A DNA stretch of 64,000 nt from Mesorhizobium qingshengii. GTDB lineage: Bacteria; Pseudomonadota; Alphaproteobacteria; Rhizobiales; Rhizobiaceae. The notes beneath the pieces are model-generated. The model was not told where the DNA came from. It made no database searches and saw nothing but the letters and a program-made list of their open reading frames with translations. This document shows positions 1 to 9,081 of the stretch, piece by piece. Every line of letters begins with the position of its first letter. Position 1 is the first letter of the stretch. The stretch spans positions 287,836-351,835 of the forward strand of contig NZ_JAPFQA010000007.1 of NCBI RefSeq assembly GCF_027563465.1. Direction: 5' to 3'. The translations under genes were made by a program, and so were the position numbers.

Positions 1-916
1 CATTCATGCGGGCATTGGCCTGATGCAACCAGAAGCGCCTGACCGCCTGCGGCGTCAGCCCGTGCTCGGCGAGGAATTCGACAATGAATTTGTGCCCGGC
101 GACGGTGACTTCCTTGAACACCTTGTTGCCGACCTGCTTGATCAGGTTGCCTTCCAGGTTGATCATATAGGGATCATCCTGGGCGGTGCGGGTGTAGTAG
201 CCAAGATTGGTGCGGATGTTGTTCGACATCTGGGTCCAGATCCGCGTGTCGAGCACCTCGAAGCGTCCCGGTCGCCTCTCGCCCAGGGCGAGCCCCTCGA
301 CCACCATCGACACCGAGGCATCCCCAAAGATGAAATGCGTCTGCCGGTCGCGGAAATTGAGATGGCCGGTGATGATTTCCGGCGTCGTCACCAGAATGCG
401 CTTGTGCGCGCCCGAGCGCACCAGGTTGACCGCCATGTGAAGTGCTGCCGCCGCTGACGAACAACCAAGCCCCATGTCGAAGCCGGCGCCCTTTGTGCCC
501 AGCGCCTCCTGCATTTCGATGGCGATCGCCGGATAGGGGCGCTGGTGGTGCGAGGCCGAGCAGATGATCAGATCGATGTCGGATGGCTGCAGCCCGGCAT
601 GGTCGAGCGCTTTCCTGGCCGAGGCGATGCCGAACTCGGCTTCGAGCGACAGCGCATCGTCGGGACGCGCTGGAATGCGCGGCGTCATGCGGGTCGGATC
701 GAGAATGCCTTCGCGCTCGATCACATGGCGGGTGCGCACGCCCGAGGCGTGGACGATGAAATCGCTGTCCGATTTCTGCAGCGGCGGCTCGTCGGTGCCC
801 TGGCGGCGCGCATTCTCCATGTCGACCCAGGCATTGAAGCTGGCGACCAGTTCTTCATTGGTGATCGAAGGTTCAGGAATTTCAACGCCGATGCCGCTGA
901 TGATGACGCGATGCAT
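1..916 (-). CDS. Beta-ketoacyl-ACP synthase III family protein (3'-truncated by window edge)
   Basis: Reading the minus strand from an ATG at 914-916 gives about 305 residues that run off the window without a stop, so the C-terminus is missing. The protein begins MHRVIISGIGVEIPEPS and has the FabH/thiolase-fold layout. The nucleophile Cys is near residue 152 in the motif GLGCSSAAAALH. A catalytic His lies near residue 300 in LHQANARMN, the usual HQAN motif. The last catalytic Asn would lie outside the window. Family members condense an acyl-CoA or acyl group with malonyl-ACP to start fatty acid or specialised lipid chains in the cytoplasm. The N-terminal part is longer than in E. coli FabH, so this is a divergent FabH-like enzyme rather than the housekeeping one. 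Substrate unknown. Confidence 0.88.
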   Translation of the reverse strand, partial: MHRVIISGIGVEIPEPSITNEELVASFNAWVDMENARRQGTDEPPLQKSDSDFIVHASGVRTRHVIEREGILDPTRMTPRIPARPDDALSLEAEFGIASARKALDHAGLQPSDIDLIICSASHHQRPYPAIAIEMQEALGTKGAGFDMGLGCSSAAAALHMAVNLVRSGAHKRILVTTPEIITGHLNFRDRQTHFIFGDASVSMVVEGLALGERRPGRFEVLDTRIWTQMSNNIRTNLGYYTRTAQDDPYMINLEGNLIKQVGNKVFKEVTVAGHKFIVEFLAEHGLTPQAVRRFWLHQANARMN

Positions 917-1022
917 TTTCCAGTCTGTCCCATCCGCAGCGTTGCGGCTTCATGTGGGCGCCGTAACGCTCCGGCGCAACACTTTTCTCACTGAGGCGGT
1001 TTACGCCAACTTAAACGTGACT

Positions 1023-1361
1023 TCACCAGGTGCAGAGCTTGGTGTTGGTCTGCGGGTTGTTCCAGCAGGCGCCATCGTCGCGGCTGCGCACGAACTGTCC
1101 CGGCAGCGGCACGTTGCGGCGGCCGAGATTGACATAGCCGTAGGCGAAGCCTGGCCCGTCGACCTCCAGCACATAGGTCGGATAGCCCGGCGCCGAGATG
1201 CGGAAGCTGCCGGCACCGTCGATCGCGCGATAGCTGCACGGAAAATAACCGTCATCGCTGGTGAAGCAGCGCGCCCGCTTGGCCTCGGCCGACACCGACA
1301 GGGCCAGAAATGTCGCCGCGCACACGCTGCCGCCGAAAAGCAATTTTCCCAGTGTCATCAT
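1023..1361 (-). CDS. Small secreted protein of unknown function
   Basis: This 112-residue protein has a clear signal peptide: a Met/Lys start, a hydrophobic stretch (LLFGGSVCAATFLALSV) and a probable signal peptidase I site after AEA near residue 27. The mature part of about 85 residues contains four Cys residues, which could form disulfides in the periplasm, and is rich in Gly, Tyr and Arg. No enzymatic motif was recognised. Two adjacent ATGs (1361 and 1358) are possible starts. It is transcribed towards the ketosynthase gene, from which it is separated by about 100 bp. I cannot assign a function. Confidence 0.7.
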   Translation of the reverse strand: MMTLGKLLFGGSVCAATFLALSVSAEAKRARCFTSDDGYFPCSYRAIDGAGSFRISAPGYPTYVLEVDGPGFAYGYVNLGRRNVPLPGQFVRSRDDGACWNNPQTNTKLCTW

Positions 1362-1472
1362 CCACCCCTGCCCCGCAAGCTTGACCGAATTCCCACGGCA
1401 ATGAAATGCGCACGGTGGCGAAACCGGGTCAAGCAGCCGCGATTGGCTGCTGGCGATGTAGATAATTCTTTC

Positions 1473-2243
1473 CTAGCCGGCCCGCTTGGCGACGATGAAG
1501 ATACGAGGGAAGCGCAGCAGCACCTTGCCATTCGCCGTCCTCGGGTAGGCCCTGGCGATCTTGGCCGTGTAGCTGTCGAGGAACATCTTGCGCTCGTCGG
1601 CTTCCAGCGGATCCAGGAAAGGCTTCAGGCCGGTCGATTTCACCCATTCGACGATCGCCTCGGCACTGGCCAGAGGATGATTGTAGATGGTGTGCCATAT
1701 GTCCAGCCGACCGCTGAGCGGCGACAGGAGGTCATAGTAGAACGACACTGGCGGCAACGGCGCGCGCGCCGACCCATTCATCTTTGCGGCAAACGGCATT
1801 TCGGCGGCGGTCTCCCGCATCAGGCGGTGGGAGTCCTCGCCCATATTGTCGGGCATCTGGATGGCAAGCGCGCCGCCTTGCGCCAGAAAGCCCATCAGCC
1901 GCTGGAACACCGCCGGGTGCTCGGGCAGCCACTGGAACACCGCATTGGCGAAGATCACGTTGACCGGCTCCGCCGGCTGCCATCTGGACGCATCGGCGAG
2001 GTCGAAGGTGACGCCCGGCAGCCGCGCCCTCGCCTTTTCGATCATGTCGGGAGAGGTGTCGAAGCCGCTCACCTCGGCGTCCGGCCAGCGCTCGACCAGG
2101 AGTTCGGTCGAGTTGCCCGGCCCGCAGCCGATGTCGACGACCCTGCGCGGAAAGTCCACCGGCACTTGCGCGACGAGATCACGCGCAGGCCGCGTGCGCT
2201 CGTCCTCGAATTTCAGATATTGGGCGGCGGACCAATCAGGCAT
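1473..2243 (-). CDS. tam: Trans-aconitate 2-methyltransferase
   Basis: This 256-residue class I SAM-dependent methyltransferase matches the length of Tam. It starts MPDWSAAQYLKFEDERTRPA, the typical Tam N-terminus, followed by SAM motif I (VDIGCGPGNSTE, residues about 38-49). Further SAM-binding positions are the acidic GFDTSPDM and DLADASRWQP, and the NAVFQWLPEH segment is typical of this family. Tam methylates trans-aconitate, the spontaneous isomer of cis-aconitate that inhibits aconitase, so this is a metabolite-damage-control enzyme of the cytoplasm. A GAGGAG ribosome-binding site precedes the ATG. The gene stands alone between a small secreted protein and ettA. The assignment is by sequence family. 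Confidence 0.9.
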   Translation of the reverse strand: MPDWSAAQYLKFEDERTRPARDLVAQVPVDFPRRVVDIGCGPGNSTELLVERWPDAEVSGFDTSPDMIEKARARLPGVTFDLADASRWQPAEPVNVIFANAVFQWLPEHPAVFQRLMGFLAQGGALAIQMPDNMGEDSHRLMRETAAEMPFAAKMNGSARAPLPPVSFYYDLLSPLSGRLDIWHTIYNHPLASAEAIVEWVKSTGLKPFLDPLEADERKMFLDSYTAKIARAYPRTANGKVLLRFPRIFIVAKRAG

Positions 2244-2308
2244 TTGAACTCCTCATGACGTTGTGAGAATTCGCCGCCCCAATGCCCTTACCGCTTCAGA
2301 GTGATCCC

Positions 2309-3958
2309 CTACCGCGTCAGCCTCTTGTAGGTCATGCGGTGCGGGTTGACGGCATCGGGGCCGAGCCGGCGGATCTTGTCCTGCTCATAGTCCTCGAAAT
2401 TGCCCTCGAACCATTCGACATGGCTGTCGCCCTCGAAGGCGAGGATGTGCGTCGCCAGACGGTCGAGGAACATGCGATCGTGCGAGATGATGACGGCGCA
2501 GCCACCGAAGTTCTCCAGCGCGTCTTCAAGCGCCGCCAGCGTTTCCGTGTCGAGATCGTTGGTCGGCTCGTCGAGCAGCAGCACATTGCCGCCGGTCTTC
2601 AGCATCTTGGCCAGATGCACGCGGTTGCGCTGGCCGCCGGAGAGATTGCCGACCTTCTGCTGCTGGTCGCCGCCGCGGAAGTTGAACGACGCGCAATAGG
2701 CGCGCGTGTTGGCCTCGAACTTGCCAAGCTTGACCACTTCGGCGCCGCCCGAAATCTCTTCCCACACTGTCTTTGACGGATCGAGCTGGTCGCGGCTCTG
2801 GTCGACATAGCCGAGCTTGACCGTTTCGCCGACGCGAATCGTGCCGGCGTCCGGCTTTTCCTGACCGGTGATCATGCGGAACAGCGTCGTCTTGCCGGCG
2901 CCGTTCGGGCCGATGACGCCGACGATGCCGCCGGGCGGCAGCTTGAAGGACAGATTGTCGATCAGCAGCGTGTCGCCAAAGCCCTTCGACAGGCCTTCCG
3001 CCTCGATCACCACATTGCCGAGCCGCTCGCCATGCGGAATGACGATCTGCGTGTCGCTCGGACGCCGCTTGTCGGCGGCATCGAGCAGATCCTGGAATGC
3101 CTGGATACGTGCCTTGGACTTGGTCTGGCGGGCCTTGGGGCTGGACTGGATCCACTCGCGCTCGCGGCCGATCGCGCGCTGGCGGGCGTCGTCCTCGCGG
3201 CCTTCCTGCTTGAGGCGCTTGGCCTTGGCTTCGAGGTACTTGGTGTAGTTGCCCTCGTAAGGAATGCCGCGGCCACGGTCGAGCTCGAGGATCCAGCCGG
3301 TGACATTGTCGAGGAAGTAGCGATCGTGGGTGATGATCATCACAGCACCCGGATAGGCGCGCAGATGCTTTTCCAGCCACGCGGTCGTCTCGGCGTCGAG
3401 ATGGTTGGTCGGTTCGTCGAGTAGCAGAAGGTCGGGCTGGCGCAGCAGAAGCTGGCAGAGCGCGACGCGGCGGCGCTCGCCGCCCGACAGCTTGGTCACG
3501 TCGGCATCCTTGGGCGGGCAGCCCAGTGCTTCCATCGCCATCTCGACCTGCTGTTCGAGGTCCCACAGGTTCAGCCGGTCCATCTCGTCCTGGAGCTTGG
3601 CCGACTCGTCGGCCGTCTCGTCGGAATAGTTCATCATCAATTCATTGTAGCGCTCGATGATGGCGGTCTTGGCGGCGACGCCTTCCATGATGTTCTCGAA
3701 CACCGTCTTTTTCGGGTCGAGCGCCGGCTCCTGCGCCAGGTAGCCAACGGTGGCGCCTTCCGCCAGCCATGCCTCGCCGTTCCACTCCTTGTCGAGCCCG
3801 GCCATGATCTTGAGGATCGTCGACTTGCCCGAGCCGTTGGGGCCGAGAATGCCGATCTTGGCATCTGGATAGAAGGACAGATGGATGTTCTCGAGCACCT
3901 TCTTGGTGCCATAGGCCTTGTTCAGGCCGGCCATGTGATAGATGAACTGGCGTGCCAC
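2309..3958 (-). CDS. ettA: Energy-dependent translational throttle protein EttA (ABC-F)
   Basis: This 549-residue protein has two ABC ATPase domains and no membrane segment, as in ABC-F factors. Walker A motifs are GPNGSGKST (about residue 39) and GPNGAGKTT (about 350). The signatures are LSGGERRRVAL and LSGGQRNRVHL, and the Walker B/EQ sites are LLLDEPTNHLD and LLLDEPTNDLD. The arm insertion in domain 1 and the charged inter-domain linker (about residues 240-300, rich in Arg/Lys) are present. EttA binds the ribosomal E site and gates entry into elongation according to the ADP/ATP ratio. The start is a GTG at 3956-3958 with AGGGAAAG upstream; the encoded N-terminus MARQFIYHMAGLNKAYG matches the family. 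Monocistronic. Confidence 0.95.
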   Translation of the reverse strand: MARQFIYHMAGLNKAYGTKKVLENIHLSFYPDAKIGILGPNGSGKSTILKIMAGLDKEWNGEAWLAEGATVGYLAQEPALDPKKTVFENIMEGVAAKTAIIERYNELMMNYSDETADESAKLQDEMDRLNLWDLEQQVEMAMEALGCPPKDADVTKLSGGERRRVALCQLLLRQPDLLLLDEPTNHLDAETTAWLEKHLRAYPGAVMIITHDRYFLDNVTGWILELDRGRGIPYEGNYTKYLEAKAKRLKQEGREDDARQRAIGREREWIQSSPKARQTKSKARIQAFQDLLDAADKRRPSDTQIVIPHGERLGNVVIEAEGLSKGFGDTLLIDNLSFKLPPGGIVGVIGPNGAGKTTLFRMITGQEKPDAGTIRVGETVKLGYVDQSRDQLDPSKTVWEEISGGAEVVKLGKFEANTRAYCASFNFRGGDQQQKVGNLSGGQRNRVHLAKMLKTGGNVLLLDEPTNDLDTETLAALEDALENFGGCAVIISHDRMFLDRLATHILAFEGDSHVEWFEGNFEDYEQDKIRRLGPDAVNPHRMTYKRLTR

Positions 3959-4163
3959 GCGCGCTTTCCCTGAAAAACTGACTGGATTGTCAAATTGAAT
4001 GGAGGTTGGCCGCTATGTAGGCGATGCAGCGGCGAACGGCAATCGCTTTCGCCGCTTCGGTCCGGTCACACGAGGAAGTGTCCGCCGAACCCAGCAGTTT
4101 TCGACCGGTCACCGAACGCGCTGAAAGCTCCGGTTAACCCTTCCGCGTCAAAACAGGGATGGG

Positions 4164-5501
4164 ATGGAATCGCTGGCTGGCCGCGATTTCGAGAGCGAGA
4201 TCGGATCGACGGCATTGCTGAACAGTTTCCTGCTCCTTGCCGAAGCGGTCGTCTACTTCAGCGTCATGGTGACGCTCTTCCGCTTCAGAAATCGCATCGG
4301 CCTCGGCGTGTTCGTCTGCGCACTCGGCGTCATGCACTTCCTCGAGTCCTATCTCGCCAGCGTCTTCTATGTCGCCTTGCCGTTCGGCATGGTGTCACCG
4401 GGCTCGGCGGTGCTGTTTTCCGGCAAGCTGGTCATGCTCTTGCTACTCTATATTAAGGAAGACGCCGCGACAGTGCGTCAGCCGATCTATGGCCTGCTGC
4501 TCGGCAACGCGCTGATGATCGGGCTGGTGCTGCTGCTACGCCTGCACGCCATCGCCGCGCTTCCCGATGGCAGGCTCCCCGACATCGGCTTCATCGACGA
4601 GATGGGCTGGCTGATGGTGTGGGGCACGACGCTGCTCTTCGTCGACGCCATCCTGATCATCCTGCTCTATGAAAAGCTTGGGCGCTACCTGCGCAGGGCA
4701 CGGTTCGCGCGCATCCTGATTTCGGTCGCTTGCGTGCTCACCTTCGATCAGGTCGGGTTCTTCACCGCGCTGCATTTCGTTGCCGGCGCGCCGATCGCGG
4801 TCTTTTTCGGTGGCTGGTTTGCCAAGATGGCGGCGGCGCTGGCCTTCAGCGGCATGCTCGTGGCCTATCTCAGATGGTTCGAAGCCCGGGAGATTTCGGT
4901 GCCGCGCGGGCTGACCGACATCTTCGACACGCTGACCTATCGCGAGCGCTACGAAGCCCTGGTCGAACATGTCGGCCGTGACGGCCTCACCGGCCTGCTG
5001 CATCGGGGGCGCTTCGACAGCGACGGTGAAGCCGCGGTTCAGGCCAGCCTGCGCACGGCCAGGCCACTCAGCCTGCTGATCATCGATGTCGACCACTTCA
5101 AGTCGATCAACGACCGTTTCGGCCATGCCGAAGGCGACAAGGTGCTGAAAGCCGTTGCGGCATTGCTTGGCGAAATGGCTGGTGCCGAGGACCAGGTGTT
5201 CCGGATCGGCGGCGAGGAATTCGCCATCCTCTGCTCGCGTCCGCACTCGGTCGCCAGGCTGTTTGGCGAAAGCATCCGCAACGCGATCAAGACGTCAGCC
5301 ACCACCAGCCGCTTCGAGCTGACCGTCAGTGCCGGCGTTTCCAGCGTCAGCGAAACGACCCGTAGCCTTGCCGATATCTTCGCGCTCGCCGACCAGCGCC
5401 TCTACAAGGCCAAGTCGACCGGACGCGATCGCGTGGTCGGCGAACCCGTTGGCCATGAGGCCGATACTGCTGTTGCATGGGCGAAGCCCGCGCGACTGTA
5501 A
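4164..5501 (+). CDS. Membrane-bound GGDEF diguanylate cyclase
   Basis: This 445-residue protein has an N-terminal half of about six or seven hydrophobic segments (residues about 15-235), then a short linker (DTLTYRERYEALVEHVGRDGLTGLLHR) and a C-terminal GGDEF domain. The active-site motif is GGEEF (in FRIGGEEFAILC), and the metal-binding Asp is in IIDVDHFKSIND. GGEEF is a catalytically competent variant, so the protein should make cyclic di-GMP from two GTP. The RxxD inhibitory site expected five residues before GGEEF reads GAED, so product inhibition is probably lost. The membrane part resembles no sensor I can name. The ATG follows an AGGGATGG stretch. It is transcribed divergently from ettA with a gap of about 205 bp in which no gene is seen. 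Confidence 0.88.
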   Translation: MESLAGRDFESEIGSTALLNSFLLLAEAVVYFSVMVTLFRFRNRIGLGVFVCALGVMHFLESYLASVFYVALPFGMVSPGSAVLFSGKLVMLLLLYIKEDAATVRQPIYGLLLGNALMIGLVLLLRLHAIAALPDGRLPDIGFIDEMGWLMVWGTTLLFVDAILIILLYEKLGRYLRRARFARILISVACVLTFDQVGFFTALHFVAGAPIAVFFGGWFAKMAAALAFSGMLVAYLRWFEAREISVPRGLTDIFDTLTYRERYEALVEHVGRDGLTGLLHRGRFDSDGEAAVQASLRTARPLSLLIIDVDHFKSINDRFGHAEGDKVLKAVAALLGEMAGAEDQVFRIGGEEFAILCSRPHSVARLFGESIRNAIKTSATTSRFELTVSAGVSSVSETTRSLADIFALADQRLYKAKSTGRDRVVGEPVGHEADTAVAWAKPARL

Positions 5502-5636
5502 GTGTTGTTCTTGCTACGACTTCATTTGCCGCCGAATGCCTGGCGCCCTCGCCGAATGATGCGCGACGCAGGATAGCACCCCCCTCGCAAGCGAGACGAC
5601 AGTCCCTGCCGGCTTGCTGGACTCCACGCCCCGTAC

Positions 5637-6650
5637 CTACTGGAACCCGATCGCGTCGACGGTGCCTGTCGGGCAACCGGCCTTGTTGGTCGGCACCGAA
5701 GCCAGCAACAGGTCCTTGAGCGAACTGTCGGGGCCGATCGGGCCGGCAAGGCCGAGCGTCAGTTCGCCGATCAGCCGCCGGCCGCTCGACGGATCGATGA
5801 CGCAGGACACGCGCACGCGGTCGCCTGCCCCAGCGCCGAAGGCAGCGTCAAAGGCACCGCGGATCTGGTCCGCCGTCAGCTTGCCGCCGATGTTCTTGGC
5901 AAAGAGGTCACGCACCGGCGAGCTGTTCACCGCACGCATCAGGTTGAGCGCGTCGGAGAAGTATTCCTGCTGGCTCTTGCCGTAGCAGGTGCCGTGCTTG
6001 ATCCATTCATGCCGCTCGAGCTGGGAAGCCGTACCCGGCATCACCTGGTCGAGTTCCTTGCGGGTGTTGGCATCCAGGTTGACCGGCGGCAGATCCTTCC
6101 AGTGGGCGGGATTGTCGTTGGCCTTGTCGCCTGCCGTCACCTGGCAATAGAAATTGCCGCTCGGTTGCGGCCACAGGCCGTGCAGGGTGAAATGCGTCGC
6201 GTCGAAATCGTTCGCGCTCTGCGCCCTGCATTCTGTCTTGCTCGACTTGGTCTCGCAAAAGGCCGGTTGCCAGCTCAGGGCGAAGACATAGTCGGGCTTG
6301 CCCGAGGCGGATGTCGCCGGCTTGCCCTGCCCGCCCGGCGCGGCCGGCACTGTCGCGGCGCTGCTGCCGGACACATGGCCGCAACTGACCTTCACCCAGC
6401 GGCGCTCCGGATTGGCGCCCGGCACCAGGATGAGATAGTGCGTCGGCGCATCCTTGTTGCCGGCGAGCAGCTGATAGCCCTGCCCGGCATCGGTCGAGAC
6501 ATTGCCTGGATTCTTGCCGTTCTTGATGGCTTGCGTTGCCGGACAGGCAGCGTCGGCAACGAAGGTGCCGCTCAGCTTGACGTCGGCATGCGCAGCACTG
6601 GCCAGCGATGCCGCCAGCATGGCCAATCCGAAAACAAAACCAATGCGCAT
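5637..6650 (-). CDS. Secreted ribonuclease T2 family protein
   Basis: Translation from the ATG at 6648-6650 (GGGGA upstream) gives 337 residues that begin with a signal peptide (MRIGFVFGLAMLAASLASAAHA). An in-frame start 90 bp further upstream exists but would put 30 non-signal residues in front. The RNase T2 domain occupies roughly residues 135-330, with both catalytic segments visible: CAS I FTLHGLWPQ and CAS II ERHEWIKHGTCY, each with its His. T2 enzymes cut single-stranded RNA through a 2',3'-cyclic intermediate, here in the periplasm or outside. The first 100 mature residues form an additional domain with Cys residues, joined by an Ala/Pro/Gly linker. The gene converges with the diguanylate cyclase gene. 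Confidence 0.9.
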   Translation of the reverse strand: MRIGFVFGLAMLAASLASAAHADVKLSGTFVADAACPATQAIKNGKNPGNVSTDAGQGYQLLAGNKDAPTHYLILVPGANPERRWVKVSCGHVSGSSAATVPAAPGGQGKPATSASGKPDYVFALSWQPAFCETKSSKTECRAQSANDFDATHFTLHGLWPQPSGNFYCQVTAGDKANDNPAHWKDLPPVNLDANTRKELDQVMPGTASQLERHEWIKHGTCYGKSQQEYFSDALNLMRAVNSSPVRDLFAKNIGGKLTADQIRGAFDAAFGAGAGDRVRVSCVIDPSSGRRLIGELTLGLAGPIGPDSSLKDLLLASVPTNKAGCPTGTVDAIGFQ

Positions 6651-6839
6651 ATGGAATCCCCGGCTGAAGAAGTGGGCGACAGACTGAAGCTGTCTCCGTG
6701 TCAGAATTGCGATATTTCGCCGGTCAAACGCAAGAAACATCGTCGCGCAAAAGCAACCGTGGCGGATTGACGCAAAACCGGCGCCGGCGCAAACAATGCC
6801 TGCGCCGCGAAGGTCGGCGGAACCTGGAGACCGAGCGGC

Positions 6840-7772
6840 ATGTCATTCAGCCAGCAGCGCGTGGTTCGCTCGCCGACCGGTGCCGATCTCAATCTTTTCG
6901 TCAAGCTGGCCGATGGCCGCCCACGCGCGGTCATCCAGATCAATCACGGATTGGCCGAACACGCCGCGCGCTACGCCCGCTTTGCTGATTTCCTTGGGGA
7001 ACGCGGCTTCCATGTCTATGCGCACGACCACCGTGGCCATGGCGCTACAAAGGCTCCCGACGCACCGCTCGGCAGGTTCGCCGACAAGGACGGCCCTGCC
7101 AAGGTGATCGCCGATGTCGATGCCATTCATGATCTGATCGCCAACGAACAGCCAAACCTGCCGGTCATCCTTTTCGGCCATTCGATGGGTGCGTCCGTGG
7201 CGCTGAACTTCCTGTTGCGCCACTCTGCTCGCGTCCACGCCGCCGCCATCTGGAACGGCAATTTCTCGGCCGGCCTGCTCGGACAGGTAGCGCTCGGCAT
7301 CCTCGCCTGGGAGCGGTTCCGGCTCGGCTCCGACGTCCCGTCGCGCATACTGCCCAGGCTGACCTTTCAGGCCTGGGGCAAGGCGGTGCCCAACCACCGC
7401 ACATTGTTCGACTGGCTGTCGCGCGACGAGGCCGAAGTGGCGAAATACATCGCCGATCCGCTGTGCGGCTGGGATGCCTCGGTATCGATGTGGCGCGATG
7501 TCGTCGGTATGGCGCTCAACGGCGGCAAGGATGCCGGCTTTGCCGGGATGCGGCGCGATCTGCCTGTCGGCATCGTCGGCGGCGAGAAGGACCCCGCTTC
7601 GGATTACGGCAAGGCGATCGGCCACCTCGCGAAACGCATGCGCGCGATGGGCTTTTCGAATCTCGTTTCAAAGGTTTACGCCGACACCCGCCACGAAAGC
7701 CTGAACGAGGTGAATCGCGACGTCATCATGGCCGATTTCGCCGCCTGGGCCGACGGTGTGCTGAAATCGTGA
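6840..7772 (+). CDS. Alpha/beta hydrolase, lysophospholipase/monoacylglycerol-lipase type
   Basis: This 310-residue protein of the Hydrolase_4 type has the nucleophile elbow GHSMG (about residue 120), the HDHRGHG motif (about 62-68) and the oxyanion segment INHGLAEH. The catalytic His is probably in DTRHESLNE near residue 288. These features match bacterial monoacylglycerol lipases and lysophospholipases such as PldB relatives, which hydrolyse acyl esters of glycerol lipids. No signal peptide is visible, so it should act in the cytoplasm. TGGAGA precedes the ATG. It is followed, after 133 bp that include a palindrome, by the CoA-transferase operon in the same direction; a shared function is not shown by sequence. 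Confidence 0.85.
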   Translation: MSFSQQRVVRSPTGADLNLFVKLADGRPRAVIQINHGLAEHAARYARFADFLGERGFHVYAHDHRGHGATKAPDAPLGRFADKDGPAKVIADVDAIHDLIANEQPNLPVILFGHSMGASVALNFLLRHSARVHAAAIWNGNFSAGLLGQVALGILAWERFRLGSDVPSRILPRLTFQAWGKAVPNHRTLFDWLSRDEAEVAKYIADPLCGWDASVSMWRDVVGMALNGGKDAGFAGMRRDLPVGIVGGEKDPASDYGKAIGHLAKRMRAMGFSNLVSKVYADTRHESLNEVNRDVIMADFAAWADGVLKS

Positions 7773-7871
7773 CCCGGTCACGCGGCGCGTCTCTTCTTCG
7801 AGCCGGTACGTTGGCCTATCGCAAGGGCCGTGACAGCCACTGCCGGGCTTGATAGAGGCTCTGCTTTCGCA

Positions 7872-7888
7872 GCAATCACGGTGATTGC
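7872..7888. promoter_or_regulatory. 17-bp palindrome upstream of the CoA-transferase operon
   Basis: GCAATCAC at 7872-7879 and GTGATTGC at 7881-7888 are perfect inverted repeats around one base. The right arm's CACGGTGATT is then repeated as a direct copy at about 7896-7905, just before the ATG at 7906. The position, 18-34 bp before the start codon, suits an operator or a hairpin masking the leader. No regulator can be assigned. Confidence 0.35.
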
Positions 7889-7905
7889 GGCAACCACGGT
7901 GATTT

Positions 7906-9081
7906 ATGGCCGAACCCCCGCTGAAAGGCGTCCGCGTCGTCGAACTCGCCCGCATCCTTGCCGGGCCGTGGGCCGGGCAATTGCTTGCCGATCTCGGCGC
8001 CGACGTCATCAAGGTCGAAAGTCCCGATGGCGGCGACGACACCCGCAAATGGGGGCCACCCTTCGTCATCGGCAAGGACGGCGAGAACCTGTCGGCCGCC
8101 TATTACCATTCCTGCAACCGCGGCAAGCGCTCCATCGCCATCGATTTCTCGACGCCGGAGGGCGCCGAGACGGTGCGCCGGCTGGTCGCCACGTCGGATG
8201 TGCTGATCGAGAACTTCAAGCTCGGCGGTCTGAAGAAATACGGGCTCGACTACGACAGCCTGCGCAAGATCAACCCGCGCCTCGTCTATTGCTCGATCAC
8301 CGGCTTCGGCCAGGATGGGCCCTACGCGCCGCGCGCCGGCTACGACTTCATCATCCAGGCCATGGCCGGCATGATGTCGATCACCGGCGAGGTCGGCCGC
8401 GAGCCGCAAAAGGCCGGCGTCGCCATTTCGGATATCTTCACCGGTCTTTATTCCGTCATCGCCATCCAGGCCGCGTTGCGCCATGCCGAACGGACCGGCG
8501 AGGGTCAGCACATCGACATGGCGCTGTTCGACACCCAGATCTCGGCGCTCGGCAACCAGAACCTGAATTATCTCGTCTCCGGCAAGTCGCCGGTCCAGAT
8601 GGGCAACGCGCACATGAACATCGCGCCTTACGAGGTGGTGCCGGTCAGGGATGGCCACATCATCCTGGCGGTCGGCAATGACGGCCAGTTCGCCAAATTC
8701 TGCGCTGCCGTCGGGTTGGACGATTTGCCGGCCAATCCCGATTTCGCCACCAATCCGGCCCGGGTCGCCAACCGGGTAAAGCTGCGCGAACACGTGATCG
8801 AGGCGCTGAAGACTATCGATCGTGATCCGCTGCTGGCAAGACTGGAGGCGGCAGGCGTGCCGGCGAGCCCGATCAACACGATCGGCCAGATGTTCGCCGA
8901 CCCGCAGACGATCGCGCGCGGCATGCGGCTCGACCTCGACGACGGCCACGGCAATCTCCTGCCTTCGGTGCGCGCGCCGATGGTCATGTCGGGCACGCCG
9001 CTGGTCTATGAGCGCCCCTCGCCGCGCCTGGGCGAACACACCGAAGAAATCCTTGCCGAACTGGAGAGGTCCAAGAAATGA
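7906..9081 (+). CDS. Family III CoA-transferase (CaiB/BaiF type)
   Basis: This 391-residue protein starts MAEPPLKGVRVVELARILAG, the standard N-terminus of CaiB/BaiF CoA-transferases. It keeps the ADLGADVIKVE motif and a conserved Asp in the middle (HIDMALFDTQIS, the nucleophile region of formyl-CoA transferase). These enzymes move CoA between an acyl-CoA donor and a free acid. The stop codon overlaps the start of the next gene by 4 bp (ATGA), so the two are almost certainly translated together. The partner is a ThDP-dependent enzyme, the same pairing as formyl-CoA transferase with oxalyl-CoA decarboxylase. The substrate here is not known, and neither gene is clearly frc or oxc. Confidence 0.9.
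   Translation: MAEPPLKGVRVVELARILAGPWAGQLLADLGADVIKVESPDGGDDTRKWGPPFVIGKDGENLSAAYYHSCNRGKRSIAIDFSTPEGAETVRRLVATSDVLIENFKLGGLKKYGLDYDSLRKINPRLVYCSITGFGQDGPYAPRAGYDFIIQAMAGMMSITGEVGREPQKAGVAISDIFTGLYSVIAIQAALRHAERTGEGQHIDMALFDTQISALGNQNLNYLVSGKSPVQMGNAHMNIAPYEVVPVRDGHIILAVGNDGQFAKFCAAVGLDDLPANPDFATNPARVANRVKLREHVIEALKTIDRDPLLARLEAAGVPASPINTIGQMFADPQTIARGMRLDLDDGHGNLLPSVRAPMVMSGTPLVYERPSPRLGEHTEEILAELERSKK

Noticed and set aside
564..2258. A 564-residue plus-strand frame
   Set aside because: It lies opposite the ketosynthase, secreted protein and tam genes, all of which have clear family motifs. No start signal or recognisable domain.
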